A stretch of DNA of 64,000 nucleotides from Timema cristinae (GCA_039000515.1 JBCFYV010000001.1:30029048-30093047); one strand, 5' to 3'. Numbered from the stretch's first letter, positions 38,001 to 46,682 are shown. The notes: generated by a model not told the origin, from the letters alone. Numbers and translations are program-made.

Positions 38001-41000
38001 TAAGTAACCTCATAGTATAACGCGCTACTATCACAGTAGACTAAACTACCGATTACAGGGAGATCGAGGTTCAAATATTGGTCGGGTGTGTTTCGGAAGG
38101 TTTTCCAAAATGGTTTCCACCCACTTTCCACGCAAATGTGGGTATACTTCTTATAATATAACCTTTCTAATCTATAAAACCATTACCATATTTAGTGTAT
38201 AAGCCTATAACCCAAACGAGTAGTAAGACGTGGTGCTAAAAAAGAAAGTGACACTTAATGTTGGTTTAACTTGTAAATATTTATTTTAAGGTATAGTAAG
38301 CCATGTTTCTTTTATTAAATGTAAAACATAATTTATAATCTATTTATTTCATAATTTAGGTGAATTCACTGGTCCCCCTAGCGGCCGAGATCATGGATAT
38401 AAATGGTGTGTTCGACCCCTGCAGGCTATTCGGAGTTACCACACTAGATATCGTGCGAGCCAATACGTTCATAGCAGATCTCAAGGTGACGATATTCACA
38501 TGCACTAGAATATAAAATATTACTAATGACGTTGCATACTTGAAGTCGATAGTATTTGGTTAAGAGGGCTGCATCTTAACTCCATTCATCCAAGCACTGT
38601 CACACTTAGACGCCAACGTACGAAAATAGAAAAAGAAGGAAAACTAGACTATTTTTCTACTAAATTATTTGATTTTTGACAAAAAAAAGTTTTTCTTTAA
38701 AAACTGCAAAAGTACCAATTTTAATTCTTAAATATAAAAATTGTGGATACAAAAGTCAATATTTTTAAAACCATCTCTACATTCAGACATTCGATTGACT
38801 GGGACCTCTACACTGGTGTTGTTTATAGGGTCTGAATCCCTTAGACGTGAATTGCCCCTGTATCGGGGGGCACGCTGGGCCCACCATCATCCCAGTCATC
38901 TCCCAGTGCTGCCCTCGGGTGGAATTCACAGAACCACAGCTCAAAGAGCTCACTAAGAGGGTCCAAGAAGCTGGCACGGAGGTCGTCAAAGCAAAGGAAG
39001 GCAAAGGTGCGGAAATATAAACTAATTATACATTGTAAGAAAAGTATTTAATAATCAAACCATGAGGCGTATAAATGGCGCTAGTGTGTCGGATTCATAC
39101 TGAACGGTGGCCATTTGCAGGGAAAGCGTTGTACTCCTAAGAGAAGCGATATCGATAGTTCATGTAAGCAACACAAACTATTATGAGACGAATAAGTCTT
39201 GTTAAACATAAGTATGATGATGCAATCAATATAAATGTAAATATAGTCTAATGTTCAAAGGAAGAACCTTTTTTAATTAATTCTTTTTTCCCTTTCATCA
39301 TTGATAATATTTTACTCTATATTAATGTTATTTTATTGGTATTTAAACTAGCCATTAAAAGTTAGCGCTGAAAATAGCATGACGTACGAATACGTAAAGG
39401 TAGGTCTAGACGCTCTTATATCTGTTGGATAAAGTTATTCTCATACACATTTGACTGTATCTGTCCAAATGATCTCTTTTTAACTACACTTTTAGAAAAG
39501 GGACGAAGACACAAGAATTTAGAGGAAACGTGCAAACATTTTTCACTTTGGTAGGATGGGGAGATATTTAGGAAAGTTTATCCTAAGCACACTTGGACTG
39601 GATTCGAGTCCCGATAAATCCACCTTCGGTGAACAAATATTAGGTGAAATTAACGCTTTTATCCACGTTTGTACTAAGAGCACCTGTAATTGCCTCAAAG
39701 GTTGTCACTGAGTGTAGGCTTGTGTATGAGTCGATAATTGAGGGAGTCGGGGAAAAAATATGATAACCCTAATTGATTTAGACGGGATATATTAAAGTTT
39801 TAAACTTCTATAAAATATTCGTTGATATTGTTCATCTTCAGGTCTTAATTGACTATAAAATAATATGTAGTTCTAGCGGTAAGTTACCAGATATCACTAC
39901 TAACACATTTTTTCATAAAATGAGGCTTATTATGTTTTTGCTCTTTTTTCCCATCAATTAGGGTGATGCGGATTGCTTTTAAACCAAGCTGTATACCTGG
40001 GACTTATTAAAAGCTACAAATTATTTAAGTTATCTGAGGTTTAATAAAGCACGTGTGTATACTAATTGAAATGTAAGCCCTTCCAAACTTAGCAACATGC
40101 CCTTTAATTACATTAAAAGGATATAAAGATTACCTTGCATAATTCTACTATGGTGTAGCTCACAAGTTCTTAATTTTTCTATTGACACCCTTTTTTTTCA
40201 CAAGACAAAATTATTAAAGACCCCAGGCTGCAGTAATTAAGTTGGGGATTTACTCTAATGTCATTTATTTGAATAGCTTTAGATAAAAATAAGAAAAAAA
40301 TATGGATCACATTTTCTCACACATAATACATGTGTGTTTATTATATTTAATATTATTAGTCAAAGTTTTATAATTTTCAAGATGACATATTATACAGATA
40401 AAATTAAGAAAATTATAAAAGGTAACTGTTACAAATAATTAGTAAAAATAGCATAACACATTTATAAGATGGATAAGCGTGCTTGTTTGACACAATAAAT
40501 CCAATTTTAACACCGGTTCTTTTAACCAATTAAATTAGTATATATTGGTGAATTATATAAATAATTATTAAAATTGTTGTGGCATATTCATGTGAAACAG
40601 ATATTTATCTCTGAAATAAACTAAACAAATATAGATTGAAAGGCTGTAATGTACTACATTTTAAATATTTATAGAATAAGTATTTAATTTACTCACATTT
40701 GTAAATGTTTACTGTGACCCCCCAAAATATATTTAGCAAACCCTGGAAGAGTTGTGGCCCAAAGTTTAAGATGTATAAAGCTTATAGCATATGACCATGG
40801 TGTAGTCTGTCAAAGTAGGACTGCCTACCTTTCAGAATAAATGGAGTGTAACTTGACTTATGTGCTTTCCTTCTTGGATAGTGGCATAGAAGGGTCTATT
40901 CAGGATGAACTATGTAAAAAATTCAAAACTATTTTCTGTCAACAATATAAATTCTAATTTAAATTATCAATAAAATGTTACATCTAAGGATCACATGACT

Positions 41001-41859
41001 TTACTTATAAATACATTTTTAATCACCACGTTCAAGTTGTACGCACATAAGATAATTACTCAAATGAGGTAGGGATGAGTAAGGAAATTTTTAGAGGTAA
41101 TCTACCTCCATTTGCATGGAAGGAGAGAAGAAACCCTTAAGAAAAAACTCCAGTAGGCCTGATCGGGATTCGAACCATTATCTCCCAATCTTTATCAGTT
41201 ATGTCCAACATGAGAGTGACACCTTAGACCATTCGGCCATTAAAGGTCAGTGGACTAGACTGACTATGACAGGGAGATCAAGGTTACAAACTTGGTTGGG
41301 TGTACTAAGGGTGGTTTTCCAAAATGGTTTTCCACCATCCCTCCACGAAAATGTGGGTAAACTTCCTCTGAATACAATAGCCCCTACTAACACATTAGCG
41401 TAATTAGTACATATTAGGACGTGGTTCTAAGAAAAAATGGTCAGTTGGAAAGGTTTCTGTGACCTCGATAACTAACAAAAAGTGTATTTCTATTTGAATT
41501 TGGCTGTCTTAGTGGTTTCAGGAGGAGTTTTGTGTCCTATCCCATGTTGAGTAAATGTTCAGACCTTGTGGTCCATCAATCATTCTGAGTCGCTTAGATT
41601 ATGTTTATAATTAAAAAGTTTGGTTAATATCTAGCTGGATCGACTACAGATCTAGGGAGCTTTAGCTGGAGTTGCGAACTAATATAGGGAATTATTTGTT
41701 TACGAGTTGATTCTATTACCCTGATGTTATAAATAATTATTCTCATTGCGAGTACTAAGCGAGCTTTATTGGTTTAGTTGGCTGTGTATTAGTGTCGATT
41801 GATGTAAAACAGATTCTTCATTTCAAACTGAAGTATACACTAGAGTCGTGACAATCCAG

Positions 41860-41890
<31 letters not shown>

Positions 41891-44800
41891 TATTATTATT
41901 AGCACCGCGTCTTACTACCCGTTCGGGTTATACGCACTAACGCTAATGTGTGATGGTAGGGTGATTGTGAGATGAAATAAGGACCTACAGTTTAACGTGG
42001 AATCCGAACCACGGTGGAGGCCTGGCATTCCCCACATTCACAAGATGTCTTGTCAGAGGTGAAGGAAGGGTTTGGTAATCAGATAAATCTGTGCCGGGAC
42101 CGAGGATTGAACCCCGGCCGCCAGCACAGAAGTCCGACACCTTACCCCTAGACCACCAGGTCACCGACAATCCAGTATTATCCGACCCGGTTCCCGGTGT
42201 TAAAAAGTGCGTTTTAAATTAAACAAACCAGTACATATCCTCTATGAAACATTTATTGAATTTATAATATAATTCATTTAACGCTCTATTTTCACTTGTT
42301 TTTACTTTGTAGCTGATGTTCCATTTCCAAAATTCGGTGTTGTATAGTAAAGATTATACAATTTTGTTTATCGTTAAATTTGTACTTTCCTTCTACAATT
42401 GGTGACCTGGCGTTCTAGGGTAAGGTGTCAGATTTCCTTACTGGAGGTCCGGGGTTCAATACTCATTCCTGGCACAGATTTATCTGATTGTCCAACCCTT
42501 CCTTCACCTCTGATAATACGTGTATTAGTCACAACTTGTGAATGTGGGGAATGTCAGACCTCCACCGTGGTTCGGATTCCTCGTTAAACTGTAGGTCCTC
42601 CATTTCATCTCACAATCACCCTACCATTGCACATTAGCGTAAGAGCGTGTAACCCGAACGAGTAGTAAGATGCGATGCTAATAATCATAATCATAATGAT
42701 AGTCCTTCTACAATAATTAATGAATTCCTATTTTACATTGCAATCAGTAAATGAGCATCTTCTATTAAAACAAAGTTAATGTTCTGCAAAAATTAAAAAA
42801 GGTATCAAACCATTATTAAATTTACTCATCCCTTGGATTCCGTTTTAATCGGCTTTTCTGTTATCAGTTTTGAAATGCAACCACTTTAGGCCGAATTTTG
42901 TGACTCTGGTGTATTTCCTTAAGCTTAAATTTTATTAACATAAATGGTGAAAGGAAGAAATATTTTATATAATCCTTTCGGTATAGCTTACCTCTTTATT
43001 TGTTTTGAAAATTTAACAATATAAAGCAACTCCATTATAGGACGAATATAATTACTGATAAATATTTATTACTCTGTGTATGTATTGAATATTGTTTAGA
43101 CATTTCAAATATATCTCGAAATTTTAGTTTTTTTTTTTAATCTCGTATATAAGCAAGAAATCCTTTTTTCCTCATGACATTTATTCAGGCCAAATGAGCG
43201 AGTGTTTCATCACACGTCTTGTAGACCTTGTTTCGATTTGGGTCCACGGTGAATAAATTATTACTATCTGTATATGGGTTCATATTGCTGTAAATTAGGT
43301 AAAAAAAAAGCACAACTAATACTCTAAGCTAAGTTTGTTTGTAAGTCCTTTGTTGACACAACGTGTTTGTCAGTTAACATTATTAGGTTAGAGGTGAGAA
43401 AGGTGAAAGTTAACTCAACTCCTTCCATATTTATTTAAGTTCAGCACGATCAATGCACTACCGTTTACGGAAAGTTAACTAAATTTATTTAAAAAGCTTA
43501 TCATACCAATGATATCCATTCAAGCCCAACCTAACCTTCAATCGGTAAAATTATGTAATCATAGTGATTAACTTAAACACTTTGAATAACTTAAACCCCA
43601 GTACTCTGAAATTCCAGATTATCCGAACACACTTTTAAAAGAATGGGGGTAAGGAGGTATATGCGGGTAAGCGGTAGGTCAAATTAAATATATTGTATTG
43701 GTTAACTAGCTCAAAGTTAAAATAGAATTGTAATAAACAGTTATAGCTAATAATAAAATATGTTTAATATTTACATGTTGTCAACACAGGGGTTTTCCTG
43801 TACCTATAAATAATTATAGTACAAATTACGTGTTATACGTAAATTAAATGATGAAAATTTGAAATAATTGATTCAACTGTAATTTAATATTTGTGAAAAT
43901 ACTGTGTATCCTTATTCTTCCGCTTCATACGAATAAGTATCGGTCCCAATTAGTTCGGATTAGCAAGGTTATAGTATATTGGTGAATATTTACTTTCTCA
44001 TATTGGGAATGTATTATGATCGTGAGCCTTTTCCACCTTTAAATAATGATATACTTAAAGATGTATGTGCCTCCAAACTTTGACATAAGTGTACTCTATA
44101 CTTTAGCTGTCTGCCTACATAATATATATATGTGTGTGTGTGATTCTTCTTCTGGGGTTTACTTAAGTGTTTTAGTGGATTATATCTTACATGGCTATAC
44201 CTTAAGGCCAAATCATGATTTTTATTCTATCACTAAACTAAAGATAATTTACTAAATACTATTTTGAAAATTCCAAAGTTCTTAAAACTGTCTCGGCCAG
44301 TTTTGTGTAAAATGGGTATATGTTCATTGTTTTTTTTAATGATGTTTTTAATATATGTTCATTCAATTCATTTGATTAAATTTTATGCTGATGTCATTTT
44401 TTTTAAATTTTCAAGTTTTTTTGAAATGGCTTTAAAAATAATTTTATTGAAGATTTTTTGATTAAGACTTGTGAAGGGATGCTTTTCTAATAAGCTATTT
44501 TTGAAAAATTTCTTTTAAACCGTTAGAGACTAAATGAAAAGGTAGATACATTTGTGTAATATTTTAATGATTTGACATAATTTGTCTCGCCACCAGGGTC
44601 GGCAACGTTATCCACCGCCTTCGCCACCGCTAGGCTCACATTCGCCATGTGCCGTGGCCTCCGAGGCGATAAAGGAGTAGTGGAGTGCTCTTACGTCAGG
44701 TCCGACGTAACAGACGCCAAGTTCTTCTCCACACCGCTCGTTCTAGGGGTGAGTAGGGCCAATTCATAGTTCTCGTCATACTTCAAAATATATATATAGT

Positions 44801-46682
44801 ATATATATGTACTAAAATCCCACCCTTTAATATTTATTTATTATTGGTGTGAAGCATGGCATTTCACTTTGTATCAAAAGATTACATTATTGAAAGTTCT
44901 TGAGAACAAATTACCGAGAAAGAAGTATGAATAAACACGCGAATGGAGAAAGTCACATAGTGAAGAACTTTATGATTTGCATGTATAGCCCAAAATATTA
45001 AGAATGTTTTATTTTATTTGATATATTTAACGTAAACTTATTGAACCTACTGATTATATCAGTACATGACTTAAAATTTAATTCTTTAACAGACAGAGCA
45101 ACCCTCCCTACCATCTACCATCACTGTAAAAGAAAAACCATTATTTAATAAAATATTAAGTTTTAGGTCATGCCGAGAATAGAACACGAGACATCTACCT
45201 TATAGTTTACACACGGGGCTACCATGGCTGCTGTGTCACCAAAGATCCTGGTGGCGTGACAATTTTTTTCTTGCCACCAAATGTACCAACAATTGCTCAT
45301 AGTTTGAAATGGAGCTAGAAGAAGCAGCAATAACTATTTTTCTATACATTCGTTTGTGTAATCGCCGAAAGAAGTGAAATAGAAAATTTTGGGTTCACCC
45401 ACATTGCCAGAACCGATCAACGAAAGGTGTATTTTTGCCTGTGTAGTAATCTTTAACTGAATCCCTACAATTTTTATTGTTTTCCATGCATGAGCATTAC
45501 ATCTTTTGATGAGTTACTGGAGTGTTTAAGGAAACCATTTTACTGGCGTAGACACAAACCCGAGATAAAGAGTATCTATCGGTGTCAAAATTCAATTTTT
45601 AAGCTTCAATATTTATTAAAAAAACACACACAAATACTTTTCCGCAACAATACACTTCTAGCCGCACAGAAAGTAGCGCCTCTTGTGAAGAGCTCCGTTT
45701 GAATGGATGTAAGCACGTGGTGGTGCTGCCAGCTTGGATGCTTGAAAAATCGCCTGGTCCACCACCAGTAATTCTGGCCGCGCCACCAGCAATTCGGCCA
45801 CCACCACGTCTGAAAGGGTACACTTGACTTAATGCAAAGACATGGTGGTACCATCGTGCTAGTGCGGCCATGGTGACCCCATGGGAAAGGGCTCTATGTG
45901 ACTTTTAAGGTTGTTTAAAGAAATGTACACAACATTTTAGTAGGGAAACCTGAAGATATAAGAGTCCCTGGTAGGCAAAGATGTCGACCGTAGTCTAATT
46001 TATTTTAAGGGGGCTGGGTGTAATGATAAAGATTGGATGTAGGTGTCTCTGAGTATGGTTTAATGGTGCAATTATGTTCTGTTTACCATTGACTTTCGAG
46101 TTCGAGAGATAATAAGTTAATTATTTACATATATTTTATAAACATTCATAAAACTAAAGTTTATCCAACTCAATACATTTCTAATTTGTGTATTTATGAA
46201 CGTATGTACAATATGCTATAATATATTGTGTAAGTACACATACGTTTGGTTATATTTTATCTATAATGATTACTGCCGTTTTTTGAAGGCTTGCCACCTA
46301 CTTGGCTTGGAACCAGATTTAATAAAAACAATCGAGTTAAAAATATTTGAAAAAACCTTTATGGTTGTCACAACCAAAATTTGATATCGATGTATTTTTG
46401 AAATTTTTTAAATTCTGCATCACCTTTGAAGCTGAGTGAATAGCTTAAAAAATGGGTGAGTGAATTTAATGGTTTCTCTTTGCATTCAATTTTTTTTTAA
46501 AATATAGAATGGTGCTAAATGTATTTGTTTGATTTATTTTGCAGAAAAATGGAATAGAGAAGAATTTAGGCCTTGGGAAATTGACCGAATACGAATGTGA
46601 ACAAGTGAGAAATGCTATCCCCCAGATTCAAAAGAATATTGAAAATGGCATTAATTTTGTCCATAACCTCGCAAAAAAATAA
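16948..46682 (+). CDS. Mdh2: Mitochondrial malate dehydrogenase, seven-exon gene (MDH2-type)
   Basis: Spliced CDS of seven exons giving 345 residues, against roughly 336-340 in the family. The enzyme interconverts malate and oxaloacetate with NAD in the mitochondrial matrix (TCA cycle, malate-aspartate shuttle). Seen in the joined sequence: basic leader (1-27); dinucleotide motif G36-x-x-G39-x-x-G42; Asp62 at the end of beta-2 (NAD specificity); substrate arginines R109 and R115 in the [10 protein letters not shown] loop; N147 in TNPV; D178 and R181 in LDIVRAN; catalytic H205 in IGGHAG. The order and spacing match family members without gaps. All introns are GT-AG; phases are 0,0,0,0,1,0. Odd points: V-to-C at 199 and 201, P-to-V at 104, M-to-T at 256, and a poorly conserved 256-272 helix. 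These leave open a diverged paralogue. Identity as an mMDH is secure; exon 1 is the least certain part. Confidence 0.93.
17405..17640 (-). mobile_element. LINE 3'-terminal fragment, type L3 (intron 1)
   Basis: Matches 3430-3640 across AACTCTTAATGTTACTCTTT, CACACATTCGTCTACA and TTCCTCCACACACTCTACC. Coding-frame decay in both copies. Confidence 0.6.
17700..17900 (+). repeat. SINE-E copy
   Basis: Box B GGTTCAATCCC at 17739-17749, then a body with GAAGCAGTGGGTCTGGAACA and ATGAGGAGCTACTTGG shared with 22075-22260. The 5' part of the head is decayed. Confidence 0.65.
18128..18375 (-). repeat. SINE-F copy
   Basis: Body TTAACGTTCACTTCTGAACC and ACACGAGAATTTCTATGCG; head at right (rc CCTCGGTGGTCTTGGGGTAA). 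Best preserved copy of the family here. Confidence 0.75.
18395..18502 (+). repeat. SINE-C 3' end
   Basis: Ends with AGCCCGAACAGTTAGTAAGA and AGGTGCT, the tail shared by SINE-A, B and C. Head missing. Confidence 0.6.
18610..18776 (+). repeat. SINE-A, 5'-truncated, with 16-17-bp TSD
   Basis: 3' half plus (AAT)n. Flanks ATGATTATAAAAAACA (18594-18609) and the same with one extra A (18777-18793). Confidence 0.92.
18800..20455. other. Intron 1, AT-rich filler
   Basis: No gene or clear repeat. Short CCTAA repeats at about 20207-20231 resemble the arthropod telomere unit but are only a few units long. Confidence 0.4.
20471..20729 (-). repeat. SINE-B with 12-bp TSD
   Basis: Shared tail at left (CAGCACGTCTTACTACCC); head at right (rc GTTAGATAACGCGCTAGTTT). 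Flanks CACCCAATTCAA (20459-20470) and CACCCAACTCAA (20730-20741) match 11 of 12. Confidence 0.8.
20888..21082 (+). CDS. Mdh2: Mdh2 exon 2: NAD-binding Rossmann start
   Basis: Residues 28-92. The acceptor is a pyrimidine-rich tract ending CCCACAG (AG at 20886-20887); the donor is AAG|GTGATT at 21083. The exon encodes beta-1 with the GAGGGIGQP dinucleotide loop, then [12 protein letters not shown] (Asp62 binds the NAD ribose) and [10 protein letters not shown], all diagnostic for mitochondrial/bacterial-type MDH. Third codon positions are strongly G/C (GTG, ATC, GGC, CTC) against very AT-rich introns. A SINE-B copy ends only about 158 bp upstream of the acceptor. Confidence 0.95.
21189..21316 (+). 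repeat. Short direct duplication
   Basis: About 45 bp (core GTTTGAGGAGCATGTTAGCT) occurs at 21189-21234 and again at 21271-21316, with three mismatches. It lies just downstream of exon 2 and abuts a LINE fragment. Confidence 0.75.
21317..21660 (+). mobile_element. LINE ORF2 C-terminal fragment, type L1
   Basis: The open part to 21520 encodes [19 protein letters not shown] and, later, KRPRKRWD, the standard C-terminal tail of non-LTR reverse transcriptases ((L)RWYGHVMRM...RPRKRW). It then degenerates through stops into a 3' UTR shared with 13190-13350 and the inverse of 25015-25245. 5'-truncated relic, not an exon of Mdh2. Confidence 0.8.
21838..21960 (+). repeat. SINE-C/B, degenerate
   Basis: GACAGGGAGGTCAAGACTCG, then AATCCTGGCTGGATGTACTG, matching the box B and post-head region. 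Confidence 0.5.
22075..22260 (+). repeat. SINE-E copy
   Basis: Shares GAAGCAGTGGGTCTGGAACA and GTTGAGGAGCTACTCGG with 17700-17900. Box B-like GGGATCGATCCC present. Confidence 0.65.
22300..24010. other. Intron 2, AT-rich, no supported feature
   Basis: Scattered short open frames with no motif. A weak tRNA-like trace (CCCAGTTCGATTCCCTTG) near 22766. Confidence 0.4.
24025..24105 (+). repeat. tRNA-like SINE head
   Basis: GGTTAGCTCAGTGATAAAGC gives box A and CAGTTTCGATTCCCG a box B-like element. No good cloverleaf. Confidence 0.5.
25015..25245 (-). mobile_element. LINE 3'-end remnant, type L1
   Basis: On minus, GTGTGCAAGTGAGAGAGAAG, GGAAGAATGGTGGAAGG and GATGATGACGATGA match 21530-21650. Decayed. 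Confidence 0.65.
25541..27060. repeat. 39-bp minisatellite, about 39 units, with dimeric structure
   Basis: The unit includes CACTCCTCGGCCAGTATATA and CACAGTGACTGTAAGCTAT. Units tend to alternate GCTAT and GCCAC endings, giving a 78-bp higher-order period. Edge units (25541-25700) are diverged; the right part (26600-27050) is almost homogeneous. A TCTGCC variant is confined to the left half. Because 39 is a multiple of 3, both strands show long false open frames. Lies in Mdh2 intron 2. Confidence 0.97.
27062..27560. other. Intron 2 tail, no supported feature
   Basis: Unique-looking sequence between the minisatellite and exon 3; nothing recognised. Confidence 0.4.
27706..27873 (+). CDS. Mdh2: Mdh2 exon 3: mobile-loop arginines
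   Basis: Residues 93-148. Acceptor TTCTCTCAG|AAT; donor CCG|GTAAGA at 27874; both phase 0. It encodes [20 protein letters not shown], the active-site loop carrying substrate arginines R109 and R115, then [22 protein letters not shown] ending at N147-P148. The usual IPAGVP is IVAGIP here (P104 to V), an unusual change beside the loop. Confidence 0.95.
28160..28670 (+). repeat. SINE-C interrupted by SINE-A
   Basis: Box B region and GGTCGGGTGTACCGAG precede 28275; SINE-C body (TTTTACACTCTACTTACATG) resumes after 28598. The inserted SINE-A is younger. Confidence 0.65.
28275..28589 (-). repeat. SINE-A, full length, long subfamily, with TSD
   Basis: TSD ACCTTAAAT at 28266-28274 and 28590-28598. 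Carries the extra GTGATTAATACAC segment of the long subfamily. Confidence 0.9.
29195..30228 (+). repeat. 61-bp tandem array, about 17 units
   Basis: The unit includes CATTTACTCCTTAAGATAAA, GTATCAATGAGATGGTGTTT and ACGTACCAAAAGTTGGTATC. Edge units are diverged and central units near-identical. Units around 29690-29850 carry isolated 1-bp gains and losses. In Mdh2 intron 3; not coding. Confidence 0.96.
30831..31121 (-). repeat. SINE-A, full length, long subfamily, with TSD
   Basis: TSD AGCAACTGAGTTA (30818-30830) and AGCAACTGAATTA (31122-31134), 12 of 13. More diverged than short-subfamily copies. Confidence 0.9.
31250..31640. other. GC-richer unclassified segment in intron 3
   Basis: Base composition rises sharply (CCCGCGTCGCATCAGTGGAG, CACCACCTCGGTGGCG). 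All frames are interrupted; no family recognised. Possibly an unrecognised old element. Confidence 0.3.
31871..32146 (+). repeat. SINE-A, full length, with 14-bp TSD
   Basis: TSD ATATAATTGTTTAA at 31857-31870 and 32147-32160. Several single-base losses relative to other copies. Short subfamily. Confidence 0.93.
32463..32663 (-). other. Candidate antisense terminal exon (unidentified protein)
   Basis: On the minus strand, 66 codons stay open after an acceptor-like TTTGTAG (AG at 32665-32664) to TAA at 32465-32463. Codons are GC3-rich as in Mdh2 exons 2-6, and the C-terminus reads [21 protein letters not shown] minus-strand AATAAA lies at 32250-32245. A possible upstream exon ends at 33368 with donor GGG|GTAAGG in compatible phase 0, but no start codon was found. 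The plus strand also shows a short splice-bounded open stretch here (acceptor before 32466, GTGAGT near 32548), so strand and coding status are unresolved. I recognise no family. Confidence 0.3.
33368..33870. other. GC/CpG-rich patch, possible promoter or 5' exon of an antisense gene
   Basis: Markedly higher GC than flanks, with CpG-containing stretches such as CGCCACGTGGCGTAAG (contains E-box CACGTG). Would be upstream of the minus-strand candidate at 32463-32663. No start codon or transcript evidence visible. Confidence 0.25.
34309..34532 (-). repeat. SINE-C
   Basis: Tail at left (ACTTACTACCTGTTCAGG), tRNA-like head at right (rc CAGTGGACGAACAGTCTGAG). Diverged. Confidence 0.65.
34540..35945. 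other. Intron 3, mostly unrecognised
   Basis: Contains a G-rich tract near 34900-34928, short TTAGG repeats near 35168-35196, and a phrase near 35820-35860 (GTCCGTGTGACTGAGAAGTT) resembling decayed hAT ends. Nothing firm. Confidence 0.35.
35950..36072 (+). repeat. SINE-C/B 3' end
   Basis: Ends with AGTCCGAATGGAAAGTAAGA and CGCGATGC, a decayed shared tail. Confidence 0.5.
36455..37050 (-). mobile_element. LINE 3' fragment, type L2, split by SINE-A
   Basis: Minus strand matches 9830-10070: AGACCTAGACGCAGATAGGA, then GAGGTGGACTGA and TAGGTGGCTTACTCTTTTAA. The homologous sequence continues beyond 36999 after the SINE at 36682-36986, so the SINE inserted into the LINE relic. Confidence 0.7.
36682..36986 (+). 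repeat. SINE-A, full length, long subfamily, with TSD
   Basis: TSD AATGTTCTAGAA at 36670-36681 and 36987-36998. Contains GTGTATTAATCACAAC (long subfamily). Confidence 0.92.
38028..38238 (+). repeat. SINE-C (plus), near exon 4
   Basis: Box B region GAGATCGAGGTTCAAATATT, then GGTCGGGTGTG, ending ACCCAAACGAGTAGTAAGAC, GTGGTGCT. About 120 bp upstream of the Mdh2 exon 4 acceptor. Confidence 0.75.
38360..38485 (+). CDS. Mdh2: Mdh2 exon 4: NPVNS helix and LDIVRAN
   Basis: Residues 149-190. Acceptor CATAATTTAG|GTG; donor AAG|GTGACG at 38486; both phase 0. It encodes [30 protein letters not shown] and TFIADLK. D178 (partner of the catalytic His) and R181 (third substrate arginine) are intact. The 42-codon exon has no start codon of its own and is recognised by homology. 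Confidence 0.94.
38829..39006 (+). CDS. Mdh2: Mdh2 exon 5: catalytic histidine
   Basis: Residues 191-249 plus the first base of codon 250. Acceptor TTGTTTATAG|GGT; donor AAAG|GTGCGG, a weak donor fixed by the phase of exon 6. It encodes [17 protein letters not shown] with catalytic H205, then TIIPVISQC and [16 protein letters not shown]. Residues 199 and 201 are Cys (TGC, TGT) where the family usually has Val-Pro-Val. Intron 4 upstream is only 343 bp. Confidence 0.95.
39010..41015. other. Intron 5, first part, no supported feature
   Basis: AT-rich; no ORF or repeat family recognised. Confidence 0.4.
41019..41247 (-). repeat. SINE-C, left arm of inverted pair
   Basis: Tail remnant ATCACCACGTTCAAGTTG; box B (rc GGGATTCGAACC); head (rc GCCGAATGGTCTAAGGTGTC). 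Confidence 0.75.
41249..41436 (+). repeat. SINE-C/B, right arm of inverted pair
   Basis: GACAGGGAGATCAAGGTTAC, GGTTGGGTGTACTAAGGGTG, ending GGACGTGGTTCTAAG. Abuts the preceding minus copy head-to-head. Confidence 0.7.
41866..42165 (-). repeat. SINE-A, full length, with 16-bp TSD
   Basis: Perfect TSD GACAATCCAGTATTAT at 41850-41865 and 42166-42181, with a long (ATT)n tail. Close to consensus, so a recent insertion. Short subfamily. Confidence 0.95.
42400..42703 (+). repeat. SINE-A, full length, long subfamily, with TSD
   Basis: TSD CCTTCTACAAT at 42389-42399 and 42704-42714. Head-to-head with the copy at 41866-42165. Confidence 0.92.
42715..44590. other. Intron 5, last part, no supported feature
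   Basis: AT-rich. A (TA)n(TG)n microsatellite at about 44120-44142. Open frames here have no recognisable content. Confidence 0.4.
44597..44748 (+). CDS. Mdh2: Mdh2 exon 6: SATLS helix
   Basis: Completes codon 250 (Gly) and encodes 251-300. Acceptor GCCACCAG|GG; donor GGG|GTGAGT (strong). It begins [13 protein letters not shown], corresponding to SATLSMAYAGARF in typical mMDH, and continues [10 protein letters not shown] and FFSTPLVLG. Position 256 is Thr where Met is usual, and the following helix (MCRGLRGD) is divergent. Third positions are GC-rich. Confidence 0.94.
45024..45240 (-). repeat. SINE-F-like copy (intron 6)
   Basis: TTGAACCTACTGATTATATC, then AGTACATGACTTA, match the SINE-F body; a decayed tRNA-like head ends near 45240. 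Confidence 0.5.
45690..45890. other. GC-rich patch with a short internal repeat (intron 6)
   Basis: Two near-copies of a CCACCAGTAATTCTGGCC/CCACCAGCAATTCGGCC motif about 25 bp apart. No coding signal convincing in either strand. Confidence 0.35.
46545..46682 (+). CDS. Mdh2: Mdh2 exon 7: C-terminal helix and stop
   Basis: Residues 301-345, with TAA at 46680-46682. The acceptor is ATTTTGCAG|AAA. It encodes [13 protein letters not shown], then the amphipathic C-terminal helix [14 protein letters not shown] and [10 protein letters not shown], the expected end of the family. Codons are AT-rich in contrast with exons 2-6. Confidence 0.95.
   Translation, partial: KNGIEKNLGLGKLTEYECEQVRNAIPQIQKNIENGINFVHNLAKK

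Noticed and set aside
38741..39004. Open frames on both strands overlapping Mdh2 exon 5
   Set aside because: They are shadow frames; the MDH reading frame at 38829-39006 is the conserved one.
41985..42170. Open frames through SINE-A copies (also 31867-32055, 42399-42587, 3791-4119)
   Set aside because: These translate the SINE body and recur in unrelated places with the same sequence; not genes.
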